DNA of 64,000 nt from Corbicula japonica (GCA_038501625.1 JAZAYU010000006.1:14634638-14698637); one strand, 5' to 3'. Positions 1 to 62,333 are shown, counted from the first letter of the stretch. Program-made: numbers and translations. Notes: generated by a model not told the origin, from the letters alone.

Positions 1-26
1 ACAAACAACAACAAACAACAACAAAC
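1..26. repeat. (ACAAACA)-type simple repeat
   Basis: An acaaacaacaacaaac-like run opens the window. It directly abuts the 3' end of the minus-strand LINE fragment, so it probably is that element's simple-repeat 3' tail (TTG-rich on the minus strand). Confidence 0.6.
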
Positions 27-1530
27 TTTATTAGCAAGATCGGCATATCACATGCCTATGGCTAAGAACAGTGAACAAAATTATACATACCGGTATTCAT
101 GCACAACTATGAGCGAACAAACGTAAAGCATTACAACAATGAAATGTTACCTAATAGCATATGCCTTTTTCAAATAATTACACATACCAATAATAGTTTT
201 CTTTTTCTTAGAAGACATAATATTTTCAAATTTTGTAAGATTTGGCCATGATATTTTTGGAAGATATTTATCTCTCACATCCTTATATTTAGTACAAACT
301 AACAAAAAATGAAATTCAGATTCAACGACTCCCATGTTGCAATTCTGACAGATTCTATTTTCTCTGCTAATACCAGTATAGCGACCAGTTTCAATAGCAA
401 GACTATGGGAAGATAAACGAAAACAGGTGAGAAGTTTTCTCAGGGAATCATTTTCAATTTTATCTAAGTACTCTGCGTATTTAAAATCTTTCTTAAATTT
501 TACATAGTAATCAAGTTTAGACATACTTGTTACGGATTCGTGCCATTCTTGAAGAAATAGTTCTCGCAGACGTTTTTGCAACATGGGAAAATAATTAAAG
601 TCGTCATTTCTGTTAAACGGTAAGTAACTATAACCTAAATCATTTAACATGAGTTTTACATGTTTAGCCCCGGAATTACTATGGGGCAAATTAATATTCT
701 GCGATTGAAAAACATTATACATAATGGAGTTTGGTTTGGACAAAATATTTAACCAGTATTTCAAAACTCTTTCTTTACAAATAATCTTAAGGGGATAGCG
801 CCCTAGTTCACCTAAAACCGCCATATTAGGTGTTTGATTTTTAACACCTAGGATTTTTTTACAAAATTTTATATGTAATCTTTCAATGATGTCAGTATTA
901 TAAATACCGGTTACCTCTGCGCCATACAATAAAATTGGAACAACCATACGATCAAATAACACAAGTTTTGATTTAACATCGAAATTTAATCGTGCAAAGA
1001 CGGAATACAATCCATGAATTGCCTTAAGGGCTTGATCACTAAGAGCTTTCAATGCGTCATACATGGAGCCGTTACTGGTAAATTTAATACCTAAGTAACA
1101 AAATGATTTAACTATTTCTAGCGGTTCTCCATTTATGTACCATTGAAAAGTATTTAATTAATCTCTTTTTCTAAATATACAAATTTTTCTTTTTATTAAT
1201 GTTAATCTTTAGACCCCATTTTATTGAATACATATATAAACTATCTAGTTGTGACTGTAAACTTTCTGGGTCTGTCGTAAATAATACCATATCGTCTGCA
1301 AAAAATAGCATATGAATGCATTATTGGTTTAAGTCATTTTCCGTTAACAAATTGAAATCAAGGTTAGATACATTGTTTACGAAGAGAATAAATAAAATCG
1401 TCGAGAGTGGTTCCCCTTGTTTCAAGCCCAGCGATATTTCGAAAAAATCAGTTAGAGTTAAGCTTAATACAAGATGAGACTTGACTATATATTGATTGTA
1501 ACATTTTGACCAATTTGACAAAACAAAGGG
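27..1530 (-). pseudogene. Non-LTR retrotransposon ORF2 fragment (RT core to C-terminus), decayed
   Basis: Reverse-transcriptase remnant of a LINE. Reading the minus strand: a GLKQGEPLS segment near 1400-1440 corresponds to RT motif B and a LFFADDMVLF segment near 1280-1315 is the catalytic FADD box. A FCYLGIKF segment near 1090 is the post-catalytic motif. A continuous 305-codon frame (1064 down to 147) then carries a C-terminal CxxC...ExHFLLxC zinc-knuckle-like motif of the type found after RT in many animal LINEs. In-frame stops near 1155 and just before the FADD segment break the reading frame, so it is not functional. The 3' end abuts the simple repeat at 1-26. The clade is not assigned. 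Confidence 0.85.
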
Positions 1531-1534
1531 AGCC

Positions 1535-1970
1535 TAATCGATCCTACAAATTACCGACCAATAACACTATTGAGCTGTCTGGGCTTATTATTTACAATGA
1601 TTCTCAACCTTAGACTACAAATTGTAATGAAAATAATATAATTAACGAATTTCAGGCTAGTTTTCAAAACAGTTACTCTACTACAGATAATATTTTTGTT
1701 TTAAATTCACTTTTAGAAAAAGCTAGAAGGAGTAAAGCATCATTGTTTTGTGCTTATATTGATCTTAAAACCGCATTTGATACAGTTTGGAGAAACGGAC
1801 TCTGAGCAAAACTCAATATGAATAATATAAATGGTAATTTTTTTACAAATTATTAAAAATATGTACAAACAAGCAGACAACGCAATTATCATTTTGTCTT
1901 TACAAATGAACCGATTGGAATTGTAAATGAATATATATATTTAGGTATATCATTCAGCCCCCAAAAAAAA
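1535..1970 (+). pseudogene. Opposed LINE reverse-transcriptase fragment, internally deleted
   Basis: Plus-strand remnant of an RT domain. It shows a DPTNYRPITLLSCLG-like segment, then NEFQASFQNSYSTTDNIF, then motif A as AYIDLKTAFDTVWRNGL. The frame breaks at a TGA near 1804. After a gap it resumes with EYIYLGISFS (about 1930-1960), which lies downstream of the catalytic box in intact elements, so motifs B and C are missing. It faces the minus-strand fragment head to head. Both fragments carry their own diverged YLGI segment, so they come from two related copies. Confidence 0.75.
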
Positions 1971-1974
1971 ATGA

Positions 1975-2435
1975 AACTTAAAAAAATTTAAACCCGTTAT
2001 AGTTTATAATTCTTTTCAAAAAAATAATTTTATAATTTAATAAAATGAATAAATTTAAGTATCGTGTATGTGGGTCACTAACACCTTGTGTAATTTCACA
2101 AGGGTGATCACACAATTTACCTTCAGCTATTACTCTATAAAGAATTTCACGGGAATTTTTCACAGTTAATTGAGAGAAAATTGACAGGTGTCATGTCAAA
2201 ATAAGCAAGTAATAACAAGTGTATCCGGCACAATACGAGGATGGGTGATAAGATATACTGTTGTACATAAAATTTAAAAAAATGTTTCATCATATAAAAT
2301 ACTCGAAACCACGTATACAATAATATATAATTTATAATATAATGGGAATTAAACTTTATTAAAGAAACATCTTTCATAGGTGTTACAATGCGATTTTGAA
2401 ATTTTTGTTCCGTTTTAAGGAACCAACAGAAAAAT
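1975..2435. other. AT-rich spacer
   Basis: I see no exon, repeat unit or inverted repeat here. Short open frames lack start context and similarity. Confidence 0.5.
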
Positions 2436-2869
2436 AACAAGAGCTGTCAGAGGAGACAGCATGCTCGACTATTCGAATCATTTGAAACAAATGCAATTTG
2501 AAGATTAAAACAATAACAACTATGGCCATACATTCATGTGCAATCAGGAAAAATATTTACAAGTGAATGGTACGGGAGAAATTCTTTTCAAATAACAGAA
2601 ATAATTCCTAAATGTACCATAAATATTAAACTGAATAGGGGAATAACTATGAAATATTTCTGAATTTGTTAGAAAACTTGTTAGTAATTTTTTATTAGAG
2701 ACATTTACTTTTAGTCAAATATCAATCACTTCAGTAATGTTACAGAAAAAGAACTGAAATGAAAATATAATGGTAGTTTGAAGTTGATACCTTAAGTATT
2801 TGCAAAGTTATTGATGAAGTGCACTTAAGTGAAAATATAAGTGAAACTAGAAATGTGTCCATAGGACAC

Positions 2870-3725
2870 GGATGCCCCGCTATGCATCATTTTCAGACAC
2901 TCAAGTGCAATGATGGGAATAATACGCGATACACTGCCCTTTCATGGTGAACATTTGTGTCAAGTTTTTTTGAAATCCCTCCATTTATAATGAAGTTACA
3001 GCCTGGACAAGAAAATTCTATTTTTGGTAACAGTGACCTTGACCTTGGACCTTCAGGCTTGGGTATTGTGCGGACACACTGCCTTTTCATGAACATTTGT
3101 GCAAAGTTATTTTAAAATCCCTCCATTTATAACAAAGTAACAGCCAGGACAAGATAATTCTATTTTTAGTAACAGTGACCTTGACCTTTGACCTACAGGC
3201 ATGGGCATGGTACGTGACACACCGCCCTGTCATGGTGAACATTTGTGTCAAATTATTTTGAAATCCTTCCATTCATAACAAAGTTACAGCCTGGACAAGA
3301 AAATTCTATTTTTAGTAACAGTGACCTTGACCTTGGATCTACAGGCATGGGTATTGTGCGGACACACCGCCTTGTCATGGTGAACATTTGTGCCAAGATA
3401 TTTTGAAATCCCTCCATTCATAACAAAGTAACAGCCTAGACAAGAAAATTCTATTTTTAGCAACAGTGACCTTGACCATTGACATACAGGCTTGGGCATG
3501 TACGTGACACACCGTCTTGATATGGTGAACAATTATACCAAGTTATTTAAAAACCCAATAAGAAATAACAAAGTTACAGAGCGGACACGATTTTGCAAGA
3601 AAATTCTATTTTTAGTAACAGTGACCTTGACTTTGGACCTACAGGCATGGGTATTGTACGCGACACACCGCCTTGTCATGGTGAACATTTGTGCCAAGTT
3701 ATTTTGAAATCCCTCCATTCATAAC
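2870..3725. repeat. Tandem array, ~145-bp unit, about six copies
   Basis: The anchor 'gaacattt' (gaacaatt in one unit) recurs at 2949, 3091, 3237, 3382, 3527 and 3682, giving spacings of 142-155 bp. Each unit also contains 'agtaacagtgaccttgacc' and 'aaatccctccatt...aaagttacagcc'. Short open frames on either strand are a by-product of the repeat. Confidence 0.9.
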
Positions 3726-3730
3726 GAAGT

Positions 3731-4255
3731 TAAGGGCCGACTGTATATTTTGCTTAACACTGAATGTAAGCGAAAAAGGGGCATAATTTGAAAAATATTG
3801 GAAGAAGGGTTATGGGTCTTGTTGGTTATGATGTAGATTTTGATGGTGAAAATATATTTCAAGTTTCAAGGCAATATCTCAATTAGTTTTAAAGTTAGAG
3901 GCAAAATGCATATTTTGCTTGACACAAAATATAAGAAAAAAGGGGCATAACTTGAAATAAATTGACAGCAGAGTTATGGGTCTTGTTGGTAATGATGTAG
4001 AATTTGATGGTGAATATATATTCCAAGTTTCAAGTTGATATCTCAAGTAGTTTATAAGTTATGGAGCAAAGTGCATATTTTCCTTAACGCAAAATTTAAG
4101 TGAAAAAGGGGCATAACTTGAAAAATATTGGAAGCAGAGTTATGGGTCTTGTTGGTAATGATGTAGAATTTGATGGTGAATATATATTCCAAGTTTCGAG
4201 ATGATATCATAAGTAGTTTTCAAGTAATGGACCAAAGTGCATTTTTTGTTTAACG
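3731..4255. repeat. Tandem array, ~165-bp unit, about three copies
   Basis: The anchor 'aggggcata' recurs at 3777, 3941 and 4107 (spacing 164-166). Units share 'gagttatgggtcttgttgg' and 'gatgtagaatttgatggtga'. The sequence is distinct from the ~145-bp array immediately to its left. Confidence 0.9.
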
Positions 4256-4359
4256 GACGCCGACACCAGGGCGAGTAGGATAGCTCCCCTATTCTTCGAA
4301 TAGTCGAGCTAATAGCTCCCCTATTCTTCGAATAGTCGAGCTAAAAAAGGAGACTTAAA

Positions 4360-4790
4360 TTGAATTTACTGTATGTTTTCATAGATGGTCCATAATGTCC
4401 GTATATTCTATATCTATCTATAGATGTTCCATAATTCCCGTTAATCTGGTCCGTTATGTTTTCATAGATATATAATTGATATTCTATATTTATCTGTAGA
4501 TGGTCCTTAATGTCTACAATTTTGTCCATAATTATGAACCATCTACAGATGAATATGGAATATCAATTTCATAGATTTAAATTTTACAATCTATATCAAT
4601 CTTTAGATGGTCAGTTTTGTCTTATAGATGGTCCCTTATGTCTAACATATGGTCCGTTATGTCTAACAGATGGTCCGTCATGTCCATACATATGGTCAGT
4701 TACGTCTTTTTTGATGGTCTGTTATGTCCAAAAATCTGGTCCGTTATGTCTGGTCCGTAATTGTCATGGACCGTAATGTCCCGATACCAG
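4360..4790. repeat. Degenerate short tandem region (GATGGTCC...TTATGTC motif)
   Basis: Many imperfect copies of 'gatggtccgttatgtct' and 'gatggtccataatgtcc' recur on either side of a central stretch. Some are separated by 'ctatatctatc/atctgtaga' runs. Open frames on either strand here are repeat translation. Confidence 0.7.
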
Positions 4791-5150
4791 TTCAGCAGGG
4801 CTTTTTCAGCTAGTCTCACGGGGCCGATAATGGGCCCCATTCCCAATGCCAAATAGGGACCATTTTTCCCAATTTCATGAAAAAAATTCCCAATTTCAAG
4901 AAAAAATTCCCATTTCAACAGAAATAACTTTATTGCCTATAAAATGGAAACAAACAAGAGAATCTATGTAATCAAGGTACTTTTCAAATTACAAAATTAG
5001 TTTGTTTACTTTTGATCAGTGATCTGTAAAACCTACATTTCTTGAATCTATGTTTGCAACCTGTTTAAAACCAGTGTATACCGTGAAAAAAAATCCCAAT
5101 TTGAGCAGGGGCCTTTTTCCCAAATACCCCTGAAAAAGCCCTGTTCAGTA
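4790..5150. mobile_element. ~355-bp inverted-repeat element (MITE-like)
   Basis: The left end reads CAGGGCTTTTTCAG (from about 4796) and the right end CTGAAAAAGCCCTG (to about 5145), perfect inverses. Both ends are flanked by the pentamer ttcag, a candidate 5-bp target duplication. The interior is AT-rich with repeated 'ttcccaatttc'. No coding capacity. Confidence 0.65.
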
Positions 5151-5540
5151 ATGTGGGCAATTCACCAGAAATACTGTACTTGATAATTGTTTTAATGTTT
5201 ACTGCAAATGTGTATTTGTGATTAACTTTTAACATAAATAACACAAATGATGCATAAATCTGCAGCAAAGTGGCCTAACTGTGTATAACATTCTCTGAAA
5301 AAAAATAAGTCTGGGGCTTTTTCTTCGGGAGAAACTTACTTTACACCGTTTTCAGTTGTCAAATTTTCAAGGTACAATTTAAGATGCTAATAACGATCGG
5401 AAAGATCTGAGAAGCGATTGCATTCGACTGCATAGTAAAGTTTTACCTGATCCATGCAAAAATATTATTGCACCACTGACATTTGGCCCTGTTTGGGGGA
5501 CAATTTTTGTCAAAAACTTTTTCATGGGCGCAGACATATT

Positions 5541-5556
5541 TTCCCACAATGCATTA
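5541..5556 (+). promoter_or_regulatory. Candidate ZNF143/Staf-type promoter motif
   Basis: TTCCCACAATGCATTA matches the YYCCCANNATGCAYY part of the SBS/ZNF143 consensus, a common animal promoter element. It lies about 100 bp upstream of a splice donor (cagaaaag|gtaacc at 5648/5649) and about 1.3 kb upstream of the first TTLL5 coding exon. One motif can occur by chance, so this is a suggestion only. Confidence 0.35.
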
Positions 5557-5648
5557 CACTGGTGCACCTGTTGGAACTCGCATAGCTGTCGCTAGTGTAA
5601 ACAACAATTTAAATTTTCAGTGATAACTTAACAGTTTACTCAGAAAAG
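5557..5648 (+). other. Candidate non-coding first exon of TTLL5
   Basis: A short segment follows the promoter-like motif and ends in a good donor (AAAAG|GTAACC). The first coding exon (6769) has its own acceptor, so at least one upstream exon must exist, and this is the nearest plausible one. The transcription start is not determined. Confidence 0.35.
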
Positions 5649-6549
5649 GTAACCAATTCATAACAGTTCATGAACTTAAAACATTTTGATAAGCATCATT
5701 TGGTATTTTTACAATTCTGTCGCAGATAACTTGAAAAAAAACAACAAATTTATCCAAGAACAAACCTCATTTTCGGGCCCTGATGTTTTCGAACCTCTAG
5801 CTTTTACATGCTTACTTTTTCTGCTGAGCTGTAATTCTTTTAATCAATACCATTTGTCATATAGTTTGACTTGGAAGTTGGAATTTGAGGAATTCCATGA
5901 ACTTAGTTGGAAATATTTTGCTACATTGAAAAACAGAAATGCTGTGACAATAGTCAAAATTACTACATGTTTTCGTTCACATAACAGATACTACATATCA
6001 GTTATCATCGGAACAGTCTTCCTCCATTCTCAATTTCGAAATTACCTCTTTATCCTGTTTTCCAGTACCAATTGTACTTTGGTCAGGGTGGTTGCTGATA
6101 ATGGTGATATATAGAGCGTATTGAAAAAAATCATGTTTACAATGGTAAACGTTAAAATTAGTGAAACTTTTAATATATTTTATTTGATTTAGCAAAAAAT
6201 TGCAACTTGTCATAAAAATTATCTTATCCTGGTACTTAAATGTATTGTTTTAAGTTCTTTATCAACCTTTTAGCCTTTATGGACGAAGCGAACACCGCTA
6301 TAACAATTTTTAACTGAGAAAACTGATAAAGTAACATAAAATGAAATTATTTTTGGTGTCACTTAGTATATTTAAACATATAAAGTAACTTGTCTACTGA
6401 AATGTCTGTTGATTTCAATAAATATTTTGAAATTTGATTAACTTTACGCATAGCTGCTATTTCGTTATAAATATGCATACCCCCCTCTTCCTTTTTGTGT
6501 CTTTATCCTAAATCAAGAGCAGTTCGGTCTGGCAGTTAGTCAGATCAAA

Positions 6550-6710
6550 ACTTTCCTCCATTTATACATAGCATGGGCAGACACTGTACATCCAGATCAG
6601 CTGGCATAACTGTACCATCTACATGGTTTGCTTTTTGATGTATTAGGTTAATTTATATATGACCAAACAGCAAACAGTGCAAATCTGGGTCAAACAGTAT
6701 GTGTACAGAA
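6550..6710. mobile_element. Family A element, degenerate
   Basis: ctttcctccatttatacata is followed by weakly matching gatccagatcagctggca and the central 'ttttgatgtattaggtta' spacer. The right end is eroded. It lies just upstream of the first TTLL5 coding exon. Confidence 0.55.
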
Positions 6711-6833
6711 AAGATTTTCAACATATTTTCTATACCTTTGAATGAATAAATCTCGTATCTATTTACAGGGTTTTTGAATAGCAAGGTGTGGGGGAAAAAC
6801 AATGGTATTGGAGAAACACCAATTTTAAAGGAT

Positions 6834-57504
<50,671 letters not shown>

Positions 57505-57512
<8 letters not shown>

Positions 57513-58490
57513 AAAGCCGGGAGCCAGACCTTATGACTGGGGTTGGCTGGTACCAGACAACAGATAACTGGATAACGGATCTTTTCCACAGCTTGAAATA
57601 GCCAACTCCTGTATTATTTAAAAGCCGTCCACAATATGTGAGCATGCTCAGTTTATCTTTAAGACTACATTTAAAGCAGGAACAACACAATTATGGTATG
57701 ACAGACAGCAACTTCCAGTAGACAGCAGATACATTGCATCTCGGATAATCTACAATATTAACACTTTCCTCCATATATACGCATTTTTACACATGTGCGA
57801 CCAGTGTAGATCCAGATAAGCTGGCACATCCGTGCCATCTGATCAGGACCTGCACCGGTCTTATTTTGATAAGATATGACTTAACAAATCAAAAAGCGAA
57901 CAGTTTAGATCCTGATCAGACGGCACAGATGTGCCAGCTGATCTGGATCTAAACTGTTCGCCCAAGCAAAAACAGTGTGTCTACAGAGGAAAGGGTTAAT
58001 GGAAGTGTATGGTGATGGATTTTGGATATTATTTTTAGATGGTGTCAGTTTGTCCTTCGGTTTTATATTAAACACACTTTTTTGATTTCATTTTTATGCC
58101 TGATAATTTTTATGGGAATATTATTATATATTACTTTATTGATCAGTTACTCTTAACTTTTACTGAATTTGAGGCATGAAAGAAAAACTGCATGAAATTT
58201 CTTACAGGCCTATGACTGTTTATATATGTCATAAGTAGCCAGTATTTTGTTCGAATGAATTTGTACAGTTAAAAAAAAAACAGCCAGCAACAGATTTATT
58301 TCCTTGTCCTGCTTCACTTTCTTGTTAAATTTTCATTGGGCTTCGAAATTCCATGTACTTAGGCGTCACATTGTGTTCTGTTGGAACTTTGAACATGAAA
58401 CTGTAAACCCTGTAAGTGTCTGTGATTTGTGTATTTACTGAAAATAAAAAAGTACCTGATGACAGGCTATGCAAAATGCACTTGGGTGTT
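57505..58490 (+). CDS. TTLL5: TTLL5 candidate terminal exon B plus 3' UTR
   Basis: Acceptor taatttcag. After the 54398-54468 exon (phase 1) translation stops at once (GW*, TAG 57510-57512). Spliced directly from the large exon (phase 2) it would add RLVESREPDLMTGVGWYQTT then DNWITDLFHSLK and stop at 57599-57601. The phase-0 frame, KPGARPYDWGWLVPDNR, also looks protein-like but would need an unseen exon. AATAAA at 58443-58448 is a possible polyadenylation signal. A family A copy (57758-57999) lies within the UTR. Confidence 0.45.
57758..57999. mobile_element. Family A element, full length
   Basis: TTAACACTTTCCTCCATATA left, ctacagaggaaagggttaa right; hairpins intact. Confidence 0.92.
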
Positions 58491-58566
58491 TACAAAAAAC
58501 AAATTCACAGTGATGGTTGACACCGCAATCATTTAAAATCAGGGATTTGTACAAAAGAAGGGAGGT

Positions 58567-58707
58567 TTAACCCTTTCCTCCATAGATATGCATTTTTACG
58601 CATGTGCGACCAGTGTAGATCCAGATCAGCCAGCAGATGTGCCGGCTGATTTGGATCTTAATTGTTCGCCCAGGCAAGAAAGGTGTATCTGTGGTGGAAA
58701 GGGTTAA
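58567..58707. mobile_element. Family A element reduced to one chimeric hairpin
   Basis: TTAA at both ends, but only ~140 bp. The left arm of hairpin 1 (ccagatcagccagcagatg) joins the right arm of hairpin 2 (tgccggctgatttggatctt), deleting the spacer. Confidence 0.88.
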
Positions 58708-58832
58708 ATTGTAAATATTGCCATAAAAAAGATGGTACATAAAGCATTTTTGAAACAGTTTTGGTTTGTTAAAACCTAATGTCAGGTATATTCAAAATGG
58801 CTAGTTCACACATTTTGGCTTTAAAATAAGTA

Positions 58833-59034
58833 AACCTTTTAATCCATATATACACATTTCATTACATGTGCTGGAACATCTGTGCTGTCTGATCAGGATC
58901 TGAATTGGTTGTGTCTGGTAAATTTAAAAAAGCCAACAGTGCAGATTTGATCAAACAGCACCAATGTGCTGGCTGATCTGGATCTACACTCTTTTCCCAC
59001 GCCATAAAGGCGTATATATGAAGGAAAGGGTTAA
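58833..59034. mobile_element. Family A element, left hairpin shortened
   Basis: ccttttaatccatatataca left, tatatgaaggaaagggttaa right. Confidence 0.8.
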
Positions 59035-59231
59035 GTCTTAGAGTAGAGAGAACCCATTTGTCAGTACTTGATTAACAAATCTAATAAATGCCATTTTGTT
59101 GTTCATGCCTGGAAGGAAATATTTTAATACACAATATGGAGCATTGTATTAACTTATTAATGGTTCGAGCAAGAAAGCAAAATCATGTCAGAAATAATGT
59201 AATAAGAAAGTTATTTCATGTAAGATAACAT

Positions 59232-59418
59232 ATACAGTTAAACCTGCCTTAGCAGCCACCTCCATTTAGCAACTACCTGTCTTAAACAGCCAGTTTGAAT
59301 ATGTCATAAACTGATATTTTGCTCTTATTTTTACCTGTCATAGAGGGCCATCTGTATTAAGCAGCCACTTTTTGTGACTCCCTTTGGGTGGCTGCTTAAG
59401 ACAGGTTTTTACTGTATA
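59232..59418. mobile_element. ~185-bp TA-flanked MITE ('CAGTTAAACCTG' ends)
   Basis: TACAGTTAAACCTGCCTTAG then cagccacc left; ggtggctgcttaagacaggt then ttttactgta right. Inverted ends at TA, as in Tc1/mariner-type MITEs. Confidence 0.8.
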
Positions 59419-59601
59419 TGCAAATAGGTGACCCAACTCTTCCGAATTTTGAAATGATTGTTTTATGTTTTGCATTTTAATAAATGTACATGTACTTAAA
59501 ATTTAGGTTGTCAAAGTATATTGTATATTGTAGAAATGTGCTTTATGATATCATCCCAACTGTGATATTATTTATTATTTTCCATTTTGCATGATTCAGG
59601 G

Positions 59602-59843
59602 TTAACCCTTTCCATGATTTATAAGCATTTTTACGCGTGTGCGACCAGTGTAGATCCAGATCAGCCGGCACATCTGTGCCGTCTGATCTGGAGCTGCACT
59701 AGTCACATTTTGGTCAGAAATAACCTAAAGAATCATAAAGACAACAGTGCAGATCCTGATCAGATGGCACGCATGTACCGTCTGATCTGGATCTACACTG
59801 TTCGCCCACGCAATAAAGGTGCATTTATACAGGAAAAGGTTAA
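59602..59843. mobile_element. Family A element, full length
   Basis: TTAACCCTTTCCATGATTTA left, tatacaggaaaaggttaa right. Confidence 0.9.
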
Positions 59844-59844
59844 C

Positions 59845-60560
59845 TGAAGACCATTTCCATCTATTTCCATTTTATTTTAATTTATTAATTATATCACTTT
59901 TTATCAGGTACATGTTAAGATGTTGATTTTATGCAAACCGCTTTGGTTGTGATTTTGCTGCATTTTATAATAATGTAAATATAAAGATGTTAAAAGCATG
60001 AAATGATTTGAAGTGATTTAGAATCCAAGTATCTGTGTTAAGTTAGTATTTCTGATTGTGATAATACATGTATATATAGGTAGTACTCCACTTTTTAAAT
60101 GATATTGAATGATCGCATATTCTTATACCAGATTTTGACCATGAATTCAGCTTGTCTAAATATAAATAAAATTTTTCAACTATTGTATTTTAGGCATGTG
60201 CCCTATATAAAAATCACCAAAATGTGTTGAAAATTTGTTAGAAAATGCATATTTTGCAACACTTGCAATACACATTTCACATACTGAATTTTTGTTTTCG
60301 GTTATTAAGTATGTCTTCTGTTGTTGTCTGGCATGGTAAACAACCATCTTAGATAATAAATCACACAATTTCTGTGATGTATTTGCAATTTGAACGTTTT
60401 TGATAATTTTAGACCACTTTATCTGCTCCATTATCAACTCAGTTGCACATTTGGTATCAATGCATGAAATATTGATTCACAGATTGAAAGAACAGTTTGT
60501 GAGGGTTCTAGGCTGCCCCAGTTCCCCTAATTTATAGAGACATTGTGCCATGACATACAA
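59845..60560. other. AT-rich spacer, nothing recognised
   Basis: No exon or repeat identified; the short minus-strand open frame near 60180-60437 has no recognisable similarity. Confidence 0.4.
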
Positions 60561-60563
60561 TAT

Positions 60564-60816
60564 TTAACCCTTTCCTCCATATATATGCATTTTTAGGCAT
60601 GTGCGACCAGTGTAGATCCAGATCATCTGGCACATCCGTGCTGTCTGATTTGGATCTGCACTGGTCGCATTTTCAGATATAACTGGTCAGAAATAACCTA
60701 ATGAATCATAAAGCAAACAGTGCAGATCCTGATCAGATGGCACAGATGTGCCAGCTGATCTAGGTCTACACTGTTCGCCTATTCAATAAAGCTGCGTCTA
60801 TGGAGGAAAGGGTTAA
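60564..60816. mobile_element. Family A element, full length
   Basis: TTAACCCTTTCCTCCATATA left, ctatggaggaaagggttaa right; a ~12-bp insertion in the spacer. Confidence 0.92.
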
Positions 60817-60819
60817 ATT

Positions 60820-61640
60820 GATTTTTGTTTTTGGAGTGTTATTTTGTTGCAGTTGGTATATAAAATCAACAACATACAGTGCAAAATTCAAGTACAGTTT
60901 TCATAGTATGCAGTGATAAAAGTTGCAATTGTCTATTGAATAATAGACACACGATAAGAATTTTCTTCATGAGCATTCCAAATTTCTACTTCCAATATCA
61001 CAATACTTGTATATCTTTACTTTTATTTATATAGATTGTGATTATGTTGTTTTTTTATTTTTTTTTACAAATCAAGTTTGGACCCATTAGTCCATTTTTC
61101 TTGTTAAAACTAAATGGTATTACTGGAATTTGTGTTAAGCTTGGAATATTTGTAAATCATTATGTATTTATTCATTTAAAATTTGCAAGATTGCAAGTTT
61201 CATTATAGTAGATAAAATTTGTTATTTAATTGATTATACCAAAGATTGTTTGTAAATAATAGTTAAAATCTTAATGATCTGTTACTTAAACACATCTTTA
61301 TTGAAACTTTATTTCGCAGTGTTTATCATTGAAAATGTGAATAGAACTAACAGAATTAGAACTGGAGGTTGATAAGAATGTAGACCTGACAAAATTTGAT
61401 TGTTAAAAAGGATACATTTTGACTTCGTTTTGATCCAAAATACTGCAGGGTTGGATGCAAGATTTCCCGAAAAGGGGTTCATTTGAGAAAAAATCTTAAG
61501 TTAGTTACGTGGCAATTTCTAATATTTTGACAAAATCCCTATGAAAACCATTCAAAACATTGGAACAGGCTATTTTATTAAGGAATAAATTCTAGGGGTA
61601 ATAACACCAACAAAATTGAATGAAATAAAATAAATCCCTA
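60820..61640. other. AT-rich spacer, nothing recognised
   Basis: No exon or repeat identified. Confidence 0.4.
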
Positions 61641-61649
61641 TGGACAGAT

Positions 61650-61880
61650 TTAACCTATTGCTCCATTTATATGCCTTTTTACGCATGTGCGACCAGTGTA
61701 GATCCAGATCAGCCAGCACATCCATGCCGTCTGATCAGGATTTGCACTGGTCATATTTTGGTCAGAGAGAACCTAACAAATCAAAAAGCAAACAGTTTAG
61801 ATCCTCCTCAGATGGCACAGATGTGCCGGCTGATCTGGATCTAAACTGTTCGCCCTTGCAGTTAAGGAGGAAAGGGTTAT
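61650..61880. mobile_element. Family A element, full length
   Basis: TTAACCTATTGCTCCATTTA left, taaggaggaaagggttat right. Confidence 0.88.
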
Positions 61881-62195
61881 CCATTGCAGAATATGTGTCT
61901 TAGGAGCAGATCATTATGTTTTTAGCGCAGATGTTACAGGTTATATAAAGGAAACCATGTTAGTTGTGCTGTAGCATTACAGAGAAAATTGTGGATAACT
62001 GACTGAAGTGATGGAATATTGAAATCAAAGTAAATTAGTAAAAATTATTTACATTTTGTTTTGTTTAAAGCACCACCAGTAGTGTATGCCCAGACTCCAC
62101 TTCTTGTTTATTTACAAGCAGATGGTATTCCTATGAGGGGAATTGTATGCCACTCCTAACTGACATGTTTTTATTGTTATAACAATAATATAATG

Positions 62196-62333
62196 TTATT
62201 AATCAAGTGAATGCATATTGGCCTTGTTATTTGGCCGAGGGTATACATATTAGCCCGAGGCCGAAGGCCGAGGGCTAATGTAACTGCCCAAGGCCCAATA
62301 ACATAGCCGATGTGAATTCGCTTGATTAATGAC
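62196..62333. mobile_element. ~135-bp palindromic MITE ('ATTAATCAAG' ends)
   Basis: ttattaatcaagtgaatgca left and gaattcgcttgattaatgac right. The centre is a GC-rich palindrome, gcccgaggccgaaggccgagggc. Distinct from families A and B. Confidence 0.75.

Larger units (their letters stand above)
2436..4347 (+). mobile_element. ~1.9 kb non-autonomous element with two tandem-repeat cores
   Basis: The left edge reads acaagagctgtcagaggaga then gctcgactattcg. The right edge carries cttcgaatagtcgagct, the complement of the left motif, present twice in a tandem ~32-bp duplication (about 4280-4343). Between them lie two different tandem arrays (2870-3725 and 3731-4255). Unique ends around a variable number of ~150-165 bp core repeats is the architecture I recall for bivalve 'pearl'-type, Helitron-derived elements. 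That assignment is inference. Confidence 0.55.

Noticed and set aside
1..1970. Twin-priming 5' inversion of a single LINE
   Set aside because: Both fragments contain their own, diverged YLGI segment, so they are not complementary halves of one copy.
3087..3718. Several short open frames on both strands with similar peptides (e.g. ACRSKVKVTVTKNRI)
   Set aside because: Their similarity to each other comes from the ~145-bp tandem array; none has exon features.
5686..6114. Plus-strand open frame of 142 codons just upstream of TTLL5
   Set aside because: Hydrophobic, Phe/Asn/Tyr-rich composition typical of translated AT-rich DNA, with no motif or homology recognised. Likely intron 1.
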